Shown piece by piece: positions 43,740-52,973 of a stretch of DNA of 64,000 nt (positions are counted from its first letter, which is position 1; every line of letters starts with the position of its first letter). Where the stretch lies: the NCBI GenBank assembly GCA_964617645.1, contig CAZTYE010000003.1:186001-250000 (forward strand), written 5' to 3'. The position numbers and the translations under genes were made by a program. The stretch comes from JADJGC01 sp964617645 (GTDB lineage: Bacteria; Zixibacteria; MSB-5A5; CAIYYT01). Under the pieces are notes generated by a model. The model ran no database searches. It saw only the letters and a list, made by a program, of their open reading frames with translations, and was not told the origin of the DNA.

Positions 43740-44501
43740 ATGATCGACACTCACTGTCACCTTGATTTCCCGGACTACAATGACGATCGCGCTGAGGTGA
43801 TCGCCAAGGCCAAGTCGGTCGGTGTGCGCCGAATGGTCAACATCGGCTGCGATCTCAATTCGTCGATCGCCTCGGTGCGGCTGGCGGAGCAGTATCCTGA
43901 AGTCTTCGCCGCCATCGGTGTTCACCCGCACGACGCCAAGCAATACGATACACACACCGAGCACGAATTGCGCGAGTTGGCCAACAACTTCAAAGTCGTC
44001 GCCATCGGCGAAATCGGACTCGACTTCTATCGCGATCATTCGCCGCGTGACAAGCAACGCGAGGTTCTTGGGCGGCAGATCGCGCTGGCCAAAGAACTGG
44101 CGCTGCCAATGGTGATTCACATTCGCGACGCCTACGATGAAGCGCTCGACATTCTCATCGCTGAAAGAGCCTATGAAAGCAACGTCGTGCTGCACTGCTT
44201 CTCGGGCACTCCCGGTCATGCCCGGCGCGCGTTGGACTACGGAATGTATCTGAGCTTCGGCGGTATACTTACTTTTCAGAAGTCGCGATTGCCAGAACTG
44301 GTCGGCGAAGTGCCGCTCGAGCAAGTGCTGCTCGAAACCGATGCGCCGTTTCTCGCGCCGCATCCGCACCGCGGCCAGCGCAATGATCCTTCTCTGATAA
44401 AATTAGTCTATGAAAAACTTGCTACAACGCTGCGGCGCGATTTCGGCGACATTGAGTCGATCATTGATCGCAATGCCGAGGCGTTCTTCGAGTTCGAATG
44501 A
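43740..44501 (+). CDS. tatD: TatD-family metal-dependent DNase
   Basis: A 253-residue TIM-barrel hydrolase. The ATG at 43740 is used because family proteins begin MIDTHCHLDFPDYN; a longer frame upstream has no conserved sequence. AGGAG lies about 13 bases upstream. Metal ligands appear in THCHLD, the Glu of AIGEIGLDFYRDHSP, the His of MVIHIRDA, VVLHCFSGTPGHARRAL, and the Asp of LLETDAPFL. Family members are Mg-dependent 3'-5' exonucleases acting in DNA repair. It overlaps ksgA by four bases (ATGA), a common order. Confidence 0.93.
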   Translation: MIDTHCHLDFPDYNDDRAEVIAKAKSVGVRRMVNIGCDLNSSIASVRLAEQYPEVFAAIGVHPHDAKQYDTHTEHELRELANNFKVVAIGEIGLDFYRDHSPRDKQREVLGRQIALAKELALPMVIHIRDAYDEALDILIAERAYESNVVLHCFSGTPGHARRALDYGMYLSFGGILTFQKSRLPELVGEVPLEQVLLETDAPFLAPHPHRGQRNDPSLIKLVYEKLATTLRRDFGDIESIIDRNAEAFFEFE

Positions 44502-45319
44502 GACCGAAAAAGCGATTTGGCCAAAACTTCCTGACCAACACGAACGCCGCCAAGCGGATCGTCGAGCTTCTCGATGCAAGCCCGGACGATCTCGTGGTCG
44601 AGATCGGCGGCGGTCGCGGCGATCTAACGCAGCATCTGGTGGCGACCGGCGCTAACATCGTTGTCATCGAGCTGGACCGCGATCTGGCGCCGGCGCTTCA
44701 AGAGCGATTTGTGGATTCGGCAAACTTGCGCATAATGCACTCTGACATCTTGCGGGTAGAGGCGCGCTCGCTGTTGGGTTCTCGCAGCGACATGAAGCTG
44801 ATCGGCAACATCCCCTACAATATCACTTCACCGATCATCGAGTGGATTGTGGAAAATCGCCGGTTCATACCCCGCGTGGTAATTATGGTGCAGCGCGAAG
44901 TGGCGCACCGGATCGCGGCGATTCCCGATTCAAAAGACTTTGGCGCGCTCACCGTGTTCGTGCAGTTGTTCTATGCGGTTAGGCGCGAATTCGATTTGAA
45001 GCCGGGATCGTTCTTCCCGGCGCCAAAGGTCAGTTCATCGGTGTTGACTCTGAAACGATTGGAGAGGCCGCTGGTATCGTCGGCGGGTTTCCCGGCGCTG
45101 CGGCGTCTGACCGCGGCGTCTTTCCGGTGGCGACGCAAACAAATGCAGCGTATTTTGCGCGATGAATACTTGCTCACCGCGGAAACTGCCGAAGCAATCC
45201 TGCATCGCTGCCGGATCGCGCCGTCGTGCCGCCCCGAACAGATCGCGGTGGAGCAGTTCGTGAGACTTTCGCAAGAACTGCCATGCGACAAACCGTCTTC
45301 AGCCTCATCATCGCCTTAA
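44498..45319 (+). CDS. ksgA: 16S rRNA dimethyladenosine transferase
   Basis: A 273-residue KsgA/RsmA. It dimethylates two adjacent adenosines in helix 45 of 16S rRNA with S-adenosylmethionine. The SAM-binding motif is VVEIGGGRGDLTQHLV, preceded by KRFGQNFLTN. The N6-methyltransferase motif IV is GNIPYNITSPIIEWIV, and FFPAPKVSSSV is the usual later motif. The C-terminal helical domain (ALRRLTAASFRWRRKQMQRI) is complete, followed by a short Ser-rich tail that overlaps the next gene by 37 bases. Confidence 0.96.
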   Translation: MRPKKRFGQNFLTNTNAAKRIVELLDASPDDLVVEIGGGRGDLTQHLVATGANIVVIELDRDLAPALQERFVDSANLRIMHSDILRVEARSLLGSRSDMKLIGNIPYNITSPIIEWIVENRRFIPRVVIMVQREVAHRIAAIPDSKDFGALTVFVQLFYAVRREFDLKPGSFFPAPKVSSSVLTLKRLERPLVSSAGFPALRRLTAASFRWRRKQMQRILRDEYLLTAETAEAILHRCRIAPSCRPEQIAVEQFVRLSQELPCDKPSSASSSP

Positions 45320-47091
45320 GCGCCTCGCTGTACGCCGGCGACCGGAGCGAATTCTACCTCGGATTGGATTTTTCCGTGGACCGTCAGACCTACAACTGGT
45401 CGGATTCGGCGTCGGGGCGCTACGATTTTTCGTCGCGATTGCAGGGACACTTCCATAATCGCTCGCAGGCAACGCTCTTCCAGGAGACGGTGTTCGGTCG
45501 CGGCGGTGATCGCTGGCAGAAGACCGCGTTAACGCGTGGCAGCCTCGACTATCGATTGAGCGGTTCTTGGCGCAGTGGGCTGTCTTTCGTGCAGGAGTTC
45601 GACCGTCTGGAAGAGCGGCGCTTCATCGGCAACCGCGCCTACGTGACCGTTGCCTTCGAGCGCTCGCGATTCAAACTTACTCAACGCGGCGGGCTGCTCT
45701 GGGAAGAGAGAAAAATCGAACCGGAGACGAATCGCTCGACGGGACTGGCTTACGAAGCGGAGTTGTCGTTTTCGCCGCAGCCAAAGTTGGGTTTTGGCCG
45801 GATCACGGGCGAGGCCACGACGCTTAAGCGGACTCCGAAACGGTCGGTGTGGATATCTTACGAGTTGCCGCAACTGGTCTGGCGGCAAGATACGCTCTCG
45901 ATCTCATCGACGCAGTCGCTGGCGGTGCGCAAGTATTTTCCCTCCGCCGGCAACTTCGATGCGACGGCGCGACAGTCGACGCGCCAGCACCGGTGGGACG
46001 TGGCTGTTGTTAAAGCGTTGCCGCTCGCGACGTCGGCGGTTTTTGAGACGGCCTATCGCTACGACCGCTACGACTACGAATACGAGAATCTCGCCGCCGG
46101 AGCGCTGCGGCAAAACGACAACTTGTCATCGATCTTCGAATATCAACTGACGCTGGCTCGCCGCTGGGGTCGCGTGTATACCGAGTCTCAGTATCTCTAT
46201 AACCGCACGCGTGAGGACTACGGCGCGGCGCTGACCAATCAAAAGGCCGAGACCGGACAGCTTCTGGCGCGTGCCAGCGCGAGTTTCGGCGACCGCGATT
46301 CGATAGAAGTCAGCGGACAGATCGGAGTGACATCGTATTTCGCACCGGCAGGCTCGGCGATTTTCGCTGATCGCGATCGAAAACTCAGGGTCGCGACCCT
46401 GCGAGTGGCGCATCGCTTCAGCGAATTTCTTACCGGTAGTCTCGAAAGCAGCGTCCGCAGTTTCGAGACGATCTACATCTCCGGCGCGTTGTCGGCCAAT
46501 AACAACTTCAACAACATCTATATCATCAGCCCCGGCTTGAGATGGCGTCCGGCCAACGCCGTCGTGATTCAACACAGTTATCAGATGCACGCCAATTACA
46601 CCTACTACACCTACGAGAAAAATGCAGTCAGCGAGCGCAACACGATTTACCGCCGCGCGCAGTTTACGAACACGATCACAGTCGCGGTGAGTCCGCGTCT
46701 CGAGTTGCTGGGTGAGTATTCGTATCGCTACGAGGATTTCGGCCGCTTGCTTTGGGACGGCGAGTGGAAACAGCAAGTGAGTTGGGATCGCCGCACCCAT
46801 CGCCCGCGACTCGGCTTGACGTATCGACCATTTGCGGCGCTGCGCTTTGCGCCATTCGCCAGTTACGAATGGCAGGGGTTCTTCAATCATCTCTTTGATG
46901 CCACAAGTCAACTGGGCCGGCGCGAACAAAGCGAACGGCTCACGCGCGCGGCGCTTGGATTCGAATTCGCCTGGACACTGTCGCCGAACTCCTATCTTGA
47001 CTGCCGTCTCGAACGCCGGGTACAGGACTACCTGAATCAACGGCGTCAAGAGTACGATGTCTTCACGCTCTCATTGAAGAGGACACTGTGA
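45283..47091 (+). CDS. Outer-membrane beta-barrel protein, function unknown
   Basis: A 602-residue exported barrel. The ATG at 45283 opens a signal peptide (MRQTVFSLIIALSASLYAGD). The rest is a long series of amphipathic strands with Arg/Tyr-rich turns (FETAYRYDRYDYEYENLAAG, YQMHANYTYYTYEKNAVSER, LELLGEYSYRYEDFGRLLWD), ending DVFTLSLKRTL. It overlaps ksgA by 37 bases and the next lipoprotein by four (GTGA). I see no plug or TonB box. Two related lipoproteins follow, so the three may form one outer-membrane complex. No family name is offered. Confidence 0.65.
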   Translation: MRQTVFSLIIALSASLYAGDRSEFYLGLDFSVDRQTYNWSDSASGRYDFSSRLQGHFHNRSQATLFQETVFGRGGDRWQKTALTRGSLDYRLSGSWRSGLSFVQEFDRLEERRFIGNRAYVTVAFERSRFKLTQRGGLLWEERKIEPETNRSTGLAYEAELSFSPQPKLGFGRITGEATTLKRTPKRSVWISYELPQLVWRQDTLSISSTQSLAVRKYFPSAGNFDATARQSTRQHRWDVAVVKALPLATSAVFETAYRYDRYDYEYENLAAGALRQNDNLSSIFEYQLTLARRWGRVYTESQYLYNRTREDYGAALTNQKAETGQLLARASASFGDRDSIEVSGQIGVTSYFAPAGSAIFADRDRKLRVATLRVAHRFSEFLTGSLESSVRSFETIYISGALSANNNFNNIYIISPGLRWRPANAVVIQHSYQMHANYTYYTYEKNAVSERNTIYRRAQFTNTITVAVSPRLELLGEYSYRYEDFGRLLWDGEWKQQVSWDRRTHRPRLGLTYRPFAALRFAPFASYEWQGFFNHLFDATSQLGRREQSERLTRAALGFEFAWTLSPNSYLDCRLERRVQDYLNQRRQEYDVFTLSLKRTL

Positions 47092-47672
47092 ACGCGCGCT
47101 GTATCATTGGCGTTCTCGCGATGATCATCTTGTCGCACGGCTGCGCCAAGAACCCGTTCGCTACACGGGATGACGAAACCCCGTCCGGGCAAATCGGCAC
47201 GTTCATCCCGCCGACCGCGCCGCAGATCGTGCTCGAGAACTTGCGCTTTTCGTACCAAGAACTGGTGATCGGGAACTTCACGCAGTGTCTCGATTCGCAG
47301 TTTGTCTTCGTTTTCGACTTCTTGGAGTTCTCCGCCGGCGATACCAGTTGGAATTACTTTGAAGAAGTCGGTTTGACGAACACGATGTTCAATGACTATG
47401 CCGCCAACCGCGCCGTGCAGCGTTTTGCCGTCGAATTCAGTTCGCAGATCGAGCAGCCCGATCTTGTGCTTGATACGGCGGCGACCCTCGTGCGGCGATA
47501 CCGGGTCAATGTCACCGACACGCTGGGCACGGTGCGGCAGAGTTTTCAGGGGATTGCGCGTTTGGACATGGTTGAAAGCGCACTGAATTTCTGGTCGCTC
47601 CGGCGCTGGGAAGATCTGCACTTGGATGCCGAAACACGCTCGTGGGCGGAGTTGAAAAATGCCTACCGCTAA
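47088..47672 (+). CDS. Lipoprotein, first of a related pair
   Basis: A 194-residue lipoprotein starting GTG at 47088, coupled to the barrel gene by a four-base overlap. The signal is MNARCIIGVLAMIILSHGC, lipidated at HGC. The mature protein begins with a flexible Pro-rich stretch, then APQIVLENLRFSYQELVIGN and FTQCLDSQFVFVFDFLEF, a NTF2/SnoaL-like start that its neighbour shares (VLQNFRYAYEHRDIDLYENC). There is no catalytic signature. Together with the next gene it is probably a periplasmic or outer-membrane partner of the barrel; this is inferred from gene order only. Confidence 0.65.
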   Translation: MNARCIIGVLAMIILSHGCAKNPFATRDDETPSGQIGTFIPPTAPQIVLENLRFSYQELVIGNFTQCLDSQFVFVFDFLEFSAGDTSWNYFEEVGLTNTMFNDYAANRAVQRFAVEFSSQIEQPDLVLDTAATLVRRYRVNVTDTLGTVRQSFQGIARLDMVESALNFWSLRRWEDLHLDAETRSWAELKNAYR

Positions 47673-48246
47673 ACGGAATTCGCCGTTGTTTCGATGGCGG
47701 CAGGTGGTCGCGCCGCTGGCGATTGTGTTGACGGTTATTGCGTTGACCGGCTGCCAGAACCTGTTCGCGCCGACCGCGGTCGGGCCGTCACGGATCGTGC
47801 CGATCGTGCGGCAGACGGCGCCCGATTCGGTGCTACAGAATTTCCGCTACGCCTATGAACATCGCGACATTGATCTTTACGAAAACTGCCTTGACGAGCG
47901 ATTCGTCTTCCGCTACATCGACCAGGACCGCACCGGGCAGATCGAGCAGGTCGAAATCGGTCGCGACGGCCCCTCCGGCGATTTGGCGCGCACCGAGCGG
48001 TTGTTTCGTTTGTTCGACGAAATCCGATTCGAAACCTGGGTGCCGATTTTCGACCGCACGGAGTTCCCCAATGGCGAGGTCTGGCCCGTCTATCGCGTCT
48101 TCTTTAACTTATCGGTGAAAGACCTCGACGGCGATTTCGGTTACGAGTTCTACGAGGCCGTCGGGGTGGCCGAATTCAAGTTCCGCCAGTCCCCGCAGGA
48201 CAGCCTCTACCGCATCGTCGTCTGGGATGATCGGTCGAATCAATAG
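47659..48246 (+). CDS. Lipoprotein, second of a related pair
   Basis: A 195-residue lipoprotein with signal VVAPLAIVLTVIALTGC (lipidated at TGC). It overlaps the first lipoprotein by 14 bases. It shares VLQNFRYAYEHRDIDLYENC then LDERFVFRYI with its neighbour's VLENLRFSYQE...CLDSQFVFVF, so the two arose by duplication. The later part is acidic and beta-rich (VYRVFFNLSVKDLDGDFGYE). It ends the PSP1-metG operon; the next gene is convergent, 15 bases away. Confidence 0.65.
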   Translation: MPTAKRNSPLFRWRQVVAPLAIVLTVIALTGCQNLFAPTAVGPSRIVPIVRQTAPDSVLQNFRYAYEHRDIDLYENCLDERFVFRYIDQDRTGQIEQVEIGRDGPSGDLARTERLFRLFDEIRFETWVPIFDRTEFPNGEVWPVYRVFFNLSVKDLDGDFGYEFYEAVGVAEFKFRQSPQDSLYRIVVWDDRSNQ

Positions 48247-48261
48247 GGGGAGAGCAGTGTT

Positions 48262-49911
48262 CTACTTACTTGGCGGAATCTGGTAGGCCGAACATTCGCA
48301 GGTTGGCGATGGTCCACCAGAGAATATCATGTTTATTAGAAAGATAGCGTCAGCGATAGAGACACTACCGTCGCACGTAGCATCACCGGAACCGACGGCA
48401 TGTGGCTGTGGCGCTTGTCCGCTGGCAAAAATATAATTGCTGATGTAAACCGCGTCGGCGATTGAATAGGCGCCGTTGCCATCGGCATCGCCAACCAGCC
48501 ATGTACACGGCACGCCACAGTGCGTGAACGGAATTGTATCGGTCACCACAGCCGATACCTGACCGGTGCTCGGGTTCCAATAGTAGCTCTCCGCGTAGAC
48601 CTCGAAGTAATATGCGCCAGCGGGCTGAATCACACTCTGCGTATTGCGACCATCCCAGAGATAGGTGTGATGCCCGGGTTGGACGGTGGAATAACTCGCA
48701 ACGGATTTGACCAGAGTGCCGTTCGACTTGTAGACTTTCACACGCAGCACGTATGCCACATCCGTAAGGCGAATACTCAAATTGGCCTGACAACTACTCC
48801 CAGCAAGAAAAGAATTGGCGTATGCATCTTTGACGTCAATGCCAATCGTGAATCCTTTGATCCCCGTCTGCTCAGTCCAGGCTTCAGTGAACATCATGCC
48901 ACCGGTCGGATAAAAGCCACCGGAATTCGAAACTGAAGTCGGCGACGACAATTGGTTCTCGGAGACTCCGGCCATCGCTAACTCGTCAAGCTGATCAAGA
49001 TTGGCGTTGAATTTCCAGACCAAACCATGCTCCATGATTGCCCAAAGCATGCCTGCGCCATCGACTTCAAGATCAACAATGGCGGAGACGAGGTACGGAT
49101 TCGTGAACTCGCGTTCCCAAAGAAACGTGCCGCCGGAATAACGCAGCCTAACAATTCGCCCGTTGCCGCCGTCGACAACGAAGATCGTGCCGTTGTTGGC
49201 GCGCGTGTTGAAATCGCGACCGCAAGCGACTGCCAGCAAGCCGTTGAATTGACCGATTCCGGAACCTGTGCCGCCATAGAACTGGAAGGGAACCCCGGAT
49301 GCCACATTAACGGCGACCAGCGTGTTGTTGCCGTTGATCACCCAGAGGCGGTCGTCGCTTTCGGCTGATGGTGTGCCGAAGTCGTCATGGTCAAAGTCTA
49401 TCGGACTCGGAAGCAGCGGGCCGCTGAAGTACCGGACCGGCGCGATTCCAGCGGCATGGTTCTGCCAATTGTAGCGCAGATGCTGAATGCGATTATTGAG
49501 GTTATCGCCCACAAAGATGTTGTAATAGGCCGGCACACGATACTGATCATTGGGTGCGACGACCTTTACCACTTGCGGGACACGAAACTGATTCTGTCCG
49601 GTACCGGGTCCGCCAAAGGCGCGGACCTCCGGATAACCGTCAGCGACGTAGATCAGACGATTCCAGCAGCGATCGGCAAAAACTGCGAATTTTGAGACGG
49701 TTCCCGAGCCCGGCTGAAGAACGTGCGCGATGCTGCCGGCGTGCGGTTGACAGAACAACTCGACATTCCAATGCGTTGCGGCGAAAGTCTTATCGAGAAC
49801 GTATTCCGGCGGCACCGTCCAGAGGAGATTTTGCACGAGTGTTTGCGGTCGCGCTACGCTGCTGAGAGTGACTATTAGTGCGCCAAGCCAAAGACGAGCG
49901 AGCGTTTTCAT
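48262..49911 (-). CDS. Secreted NHL-propeller protein with C-terminal dockerin-like pair
   Basis: A 549-residue protein with a signal peptide (MKTLARLWLGALIVTLSSVA). Residues ~60-330 form an NHL-type propeller (RLIYVADGYPEVRAFGGPGT, YNIFVGDNLNNRIQHLRYNW, GTIFVVDGGNGRIVRLRYSG). A FlgD-like Ig segment follows (VKVYKSNGTLVKSVASYSTV, HTYLWDGRNTQSVIQPAGAY). The C-terminus is a dockerin-type pair: GDADGNGAYSIADAVYISNY and GDATCDGSVSIADAIFLINM. It overlaps the previous gene by four bases. Likely surface-exposed; partner unknown. Confidence 0.75.
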   Translation of the reverse strand: MKTLARLWLGALIVTLSSVARPQTLVQNLLWTVPPEYVLDKTFAATHWNVELFCQPHAGSIAHVLQPGSGTVSKFAVFADRCWNRLIYVADGYPEVRAFGGPGTGQNQFRVPQVVKVVAPNDQYRVPAYYNIFVGDNLNNRIQHLRYNWQNHAAGIAPVRYFSGPLLPSPIDFDHDDFGTPSAESDDRLWVINGNNTLVAVNVASGVPFQFYGGTGSGIGQFNGLLAVACGRDFNTRANNGTIFVVDGGNGRIVRLRYSGGTFLWEREFTNPYLVSAIVDLEVDGAGMLWAIMEHGLVWKFNANLDQLDELAMAGVSENQLSSPTSVSNSGGFYPTGGMMFTEAWTEQTGIKGFTIGIDVKDAYANSFLAGSSCQANLSIRLTDVAYVLRVKVYKSNGTLVKSVASYSTVQPGHHTYLWDGRNTQSVIQPAGAYYFEVYAESYYWNPSTGQVSAVVTDTIPFTHCGVPCTWLVGDADGNGAYSIADAVYISNYIFASGQAPQPHAVGSGDATCDGSVSIADAIFLINMIFSGGPSPTCECSAYQIPPSK

Positions 49912-50522
49912 TTTCGTTTCTTCTTGTCAGGTAGGGAGTGTTTCCCGGCGCTCACGAGCTTAACTTCGGCCTGCAGGAACGGCATCAACCCCGTAACGGT
50001 GGCGATACGCCAGATATCGTCGGTGATGCGAGCAAAAGTCATGACGCCGTTCGCCTCCTTCCCGCCATAGAAGAGCACATACTGGCAATGCAGAATGGCG
50101 GAGTCGCCAATTATTGTCGGCATGTCGGGAAGAATGAGAAAGTCGCGGAACGGCCCCCAATAGCCGGGCGGCACGAACGGCGAAATCGGATAGTTGTTCG
50201 TGCGTCCGGCCGCGCCGACAGCGAGAGCGCGAATTCGCGCCATGAACAGAGAGTCATTCATCTCTTCGCCGTCGACGACCATCGGCCAACCATGCTCGAA
50301 GTACGAGTAGCCGGGCTGAGCGCGTTTGACGAAGCTTTCGATTTGCCGGAGCTGCCAAATGATCTGAGTCGTGTCACTACGGCGGGTGTAGGGCTGGGCG
50401 AGCGTGGAAGTTGTGATCAATGAACTGATCGCCAACACGCCGCAAAGAACCACAAAGAAAAAACGGCTAGTCAGCGGCACCGCGATGTGCGGATCGGTAC
50501 GCGTTAGCTTGGGTTGCAACAT
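49908..50522 (-). CDS. Exported protein of unknown function
   Basis: A 204-residue protein. I choose the ATG at 50522 because AAGAGG lies upstream and the gene then begins just past the previous stop codon. A single N-terminal helix (FFFVVLCGVLAISSLITTST) is a signal or anchor. The mature part has no known domain: QIESFVKRAQPGYSYFEHGW, SPFVPPGYWGPFRDFLILPD, FYGGKEANGVMTFARITDDI and a basic tail (PDKKKRK). Cotranscribed with the propeller/dockerin gene downstream (ATGA overlap). Confidence 0.55.
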   Translation of the reverse strand: MLQPKLTRTDPHIAVPLTSRFFFVVLCGVLAISSLITTSTLAQPYTRRSDTTQIIWQLRQIESFVKRAQPGYSYFEHGWPMVVDGEEMNDSLFMARIRALAVGAAGRTNNYPISPFVPPGYWGPFRDFLILPDMPTIIGDSAILHCQYVLFYGGKEANGVMTFARITDDIWRIATVTGLMPFLQAEVKLVSAGKHSLPDKKKRK

Positions 50523-50532
50523 GCTTAGCCTC

Positions 50533-51432
50533 TTACTTATTGAGTTCATTGAGCTTTGCATCAACGGCTTCCTTTACGCTTGGCTTCATGGCGAACTTTC
50601 TGGATATGATCCGGAGGTTGTCCAGCGCCACTTCACTTTCGGAGTCTGAGAGCTGGCTCACATCGAGGGCATCGACGGATCGACCGGCGTAAGAGGTCTC
50701 AGGAAACTCCAGTATGAGTCGCTTGGCTGCGTAAGTAGCCATTTCGTGGCTACCCAAGAGCAGCTCACCAAGCGCTCGCGGCAGAAGCGGACTTCCAGGG
50801 TATGTCTCAATGAACGCCTTGATCAATTCCTCGTGTCCTCTGCGGAGTATGCGACCGTGCGTCTTTCCGTAAGAAAGTGCAGCACTGAAACTCTCGGTTT
50901 GAAGCTCCTCGGCTTTCGTTGCTGGCGGCCGAATGGTAATTGTCAGCGTGTCGCTCTTCATATTTTTCGCAAATACACGATAGATTCCCGGCGGGATGTT
51001 TGGGCACTGGAAAGGCTTGTCGAAGGTCTGGCCATCCAGAAGCTCGGACGGGTGCTTCCAGGCAATAGCACCTACATCCAGCCACACCCAGTCCGAGAAT
51101 TCCAAAGTCGAGTCAGCGCGTAGAAACATTGGAATGTGGCGGATCATCGAGAGGGCGCACGGCAGAACGGAATCACCGACGTCATCGACGACCAGCAATT
51201 CTTCTATTTCGGCATATCGAAAACGCTCTTTCGATGTCCCTACATTTTCAATCCAATAGGTAATTTCGATGCCTTCAAACAACAAGAAGGTATCTTTCTC
51301 ACACTCTATCCGCATTACAATATCTCTATCTCTGATGGACCGCGTCTCCGCTGAATCAACTGTAATTGCGAAAGAGGGCGCTATAGATAGGGCCACCACG
51401 ACAGAGAGACATGAAAGAACTGAAATCTTCAT
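50533..51432 (-). CDS. Secreted protein with beta-sandwich and TPR-like helices
   Basis: A 299-residue protein; start ATG at 51432 opening a signal peptide (MKISVLSCLSVVVALSIAPS). Residues ~30-170 look like an Ig-like domain (IVMRIECEKDTFLLFEGIEI, TYWIENVGTSKERF, PPGIYRVFAKNMKSDTLTI). Residues ~180-290 are helical repeats with a TPR-like feel (LIKAFIETYPGSPLLPRALG, AKRLILEFPETSYAGRSVDA). No enzyme motif is present. It lies second in a leftward run of secreted-protein genes. Confidence 0.55.
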   Translation of the reverse strand: MKISVLSCLSVVVALSIAPSFAITVDSAETRSIRDRDIVMRIECEKDTFLLFEGIEITYWIENVGTSKERFRYAEIEELLVVDDVGDSVLPCALSMIRHIPMFLRADSTLEFSDWVWLDVGAIAWKHPSELLDGQTFDKPFQCPNIPPGIYRVFAKNMKSDTLTITIRPPATKAEELQTESFSAALSYGKTHGRILRRGHEELIKAFIETYPGSPLLPRALGELLLGSHEMATYAAKRLILEFPETSYAGRSVDALDVSQLSDSESEVALDNLRIISRKFAMKPSVKEAVDAKLNELNK

Positions 51433-51455
51433 CTTGCACTCTTGACCAATCCTGG

Positions 51456-52526
51456 TCACCACGAGACCGATTCGATTCTCCGGACGCAAGAATCACAGAA
51501 GTGGAGAAAACCGGGTACAAGCTGATAAGTTACTTCATCAATTATACTTCCCCACATGACACATCTCGAATTCCACTCATGAGCATAAGCACTATCCTGC
51601 GGGTGACTGAGGTTCGCCCTTTGGTGGCCAAGCTCGTGTATCGTCGCATTGTCAACGAAGCTCCAAACGTCATCGAGTGGCCAATTGTACGGGGGCTCTG
51701 TGAAAGTCGCCACGCAAAATCCTCTCGCGACGGCACTTGCATTGCCTGGCTGGCCCCATTGACCGCCTCTCTGCCGCAGTGTGGCGCCGGCCGTGAGTGA
51801 ATCAGCCGACGATCGGTCATCAATGTCTTGAAATCCGAAGAGGTACATATCAAAAGTCTCGGGATAATGAAGACTGATGTAAGCTGCAACCGAATCCCAA
51901 TCTCGGAAGACCGAATCAGGTAACGTCAACTCCCCTGACCAGAGCTGCGGAATGGTCGATGCTTCATAGAAGGCCGTTTCAAGACGGTTGATGGAATATC
52001 TTCCGACCAGTGACCAAGTGCGCTGGCAGTCATACTCAACATCCATCTGGCGAGTATAAGTCGAACAATCGTCTGAGCCGACTTTAAGGAGATATGGCCC
52101 CCAAATATCGTAGCCGTACTTGTCCGTACTACCGCAGAAGGGATCAGCGTTACCGATCCCGGCCCATACCCAATAAGACCCGGGATCGAGATTGATTTCG
52201 CCGAAAACAGCATTTTGAGAGGATGTGACTTGCACGCTACCGCACTCGACCACTTGAGTCTCGATTCCGTTTATCAACTGAATCACCTTGATCCACCCAA
52301 AATGTCCCGGAAACAATGTGGTATCGGTTCTGAACTCGACGGTAAATGTCAACGGTGACTTCTGGAAACTGCAATCAAGTGACGGGATGTTTACACCTTC
52401 GATACGTCCCTGGGGCGGATCGGGAATCACATCAATACTTCCGGTTTGCATATCGCATCCACACAACGCAGCCGCGATTGCAATCGCGCAACTGGCACCG
52501 CATAATGCCCTCTCCCGCCTCCGCAT
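51456..52526 (-). CDS. Putative zinc-protease-like lipoprotein
   Basis: A 356-residue protein with a lipoprotein signal (ALCGASCAIAIAAALCGC). The start is taken as ATG at 52526; a TTG at 52556 is possible. Residues ~30-190 are beta-rich with several Cys pairs. The C-terminal third contains VDNATIHELGHQRANLSHPQ: an HExxH zinc site with a further His seven residues on, one residue longer than the HExxHxxGxxH metzincin spacing, so the third ligand is uncertain. The terminal segment has Cys in FLHFCDSC. Probably a surface metallopeptidase, low certainty. An 11-C tract lies about 90 bases upstream of its start. Confidence 0.5.
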   Translation of the reverse strand: MRRRERALCGASCAIAIAAALCGCDMQTGSIDVIPDPPQGRIEGVNIPSLDCSFQKSPLTFTVEFRTDTTLFPGHFGWIKVIQLINGIETQVVECGSVQVTSSQNAVFGEINLDPGSYWVWAGIGNADPFCGSTDKYGYDIWGPYLLKVGSDDCSTYTRQMDVEYDCQRTWSLVGRYSINRLETAFYEASTIPQLWSGELTLPDSVFRDWDSVAAYISLHYPETFDMYLFGFQDIDDRSSADSLTAGATLRQRGGQWGQPGNASAVARGFCVATFTEPPYNWPLDDVWSFVDNATIHELGHQRANLSHPQDSAYAHEWNSRCVMWGSIIDEVTYQLVPGFLHFCDSCVRRIESVSW

Positions 52527-52614
52527 GTCAACCCGCCCGCTGCGCACTTCCCTCAAGTCCTGACTTCTCTGTCTATTTAGACGATTTGGTTCCTTTTCTG
52601 CTTAATACAATCTA

Positions 52615-52625
52615 CCCCCCCCCCC
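52615..52625. repeat. Homopolymer tract of 11 C
   Basis: Eleven consecutive C on the plus strand, about 90 bases upstream of the minus-strand lipoprotein gene. Long homopolymers near promoters can vary in length and alter expression; an assembly error is also possible. Confidence 0.6.
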
Positions 52626-52757
52626 GCAAGATTTTGTCAAGAGGAAAATTGAGTTTTCGCCCGGTTTGTTGACTTTTCTTTTCCGGAATGTGCCGAAATG
52701 CCTGAAACGCAAGCGCTTCAGCAAAGTTGCGCGACCACCGGTCGCGGGTTACGACGC

Positions 52758-52970
52758 TCAGCTAAAGCCGGAATTGCCACAGCCGGAGTTACCGCAGGCC
52801 GGACCGGCTTTGGTGGCGGCGCTTGATGAAGTCGCAAAGGTGCTGAACTGCTTCTCCAATCGATCGGAGGCGCAATGCGGGCAGTGCTGCGAGTTCGCGT
52901 AGCGTTCGGAAGCGACCAGCAGGTCGAACTTGTGGCCGCATTCTTTGCAGATGTATTCGTAGATTGGCAT
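52758..52970 (-). CDS. FmdB-family zinc-ribbon protein
   Basis: A 70-residue protein starting MPIYEYICKECGHKFDLLV, with a second pair of Cys in HCPHCASDRLEKQF: the FmdB/CxxC_CxxC_SSSS zinc ribbon. The tail is Ser/Ala/Gly-rich with two further CGNSGCGNSG Cys. The family is regarded as regulatory or metal-binding; its biochemical role is not settled. It starts three bases after the stop of the small TGA-containing gene, so the two are likely one operon. Confidence 0.88.
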   Translation of the reverse strand: MPIYEYICKECGHKFDLLVASERYANSQHCPHCASDRLEKQFSTFATSSSAATKAGPACGNSGCGNSGFS

Positions 52971-52973
52971 AGT

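Noticed and set aside
51456..52526. Classification of the lipoprotein as a metzincin
   Set aside because: The third His is seven residues after HExxH rather than six, and no Gly is in the right place.
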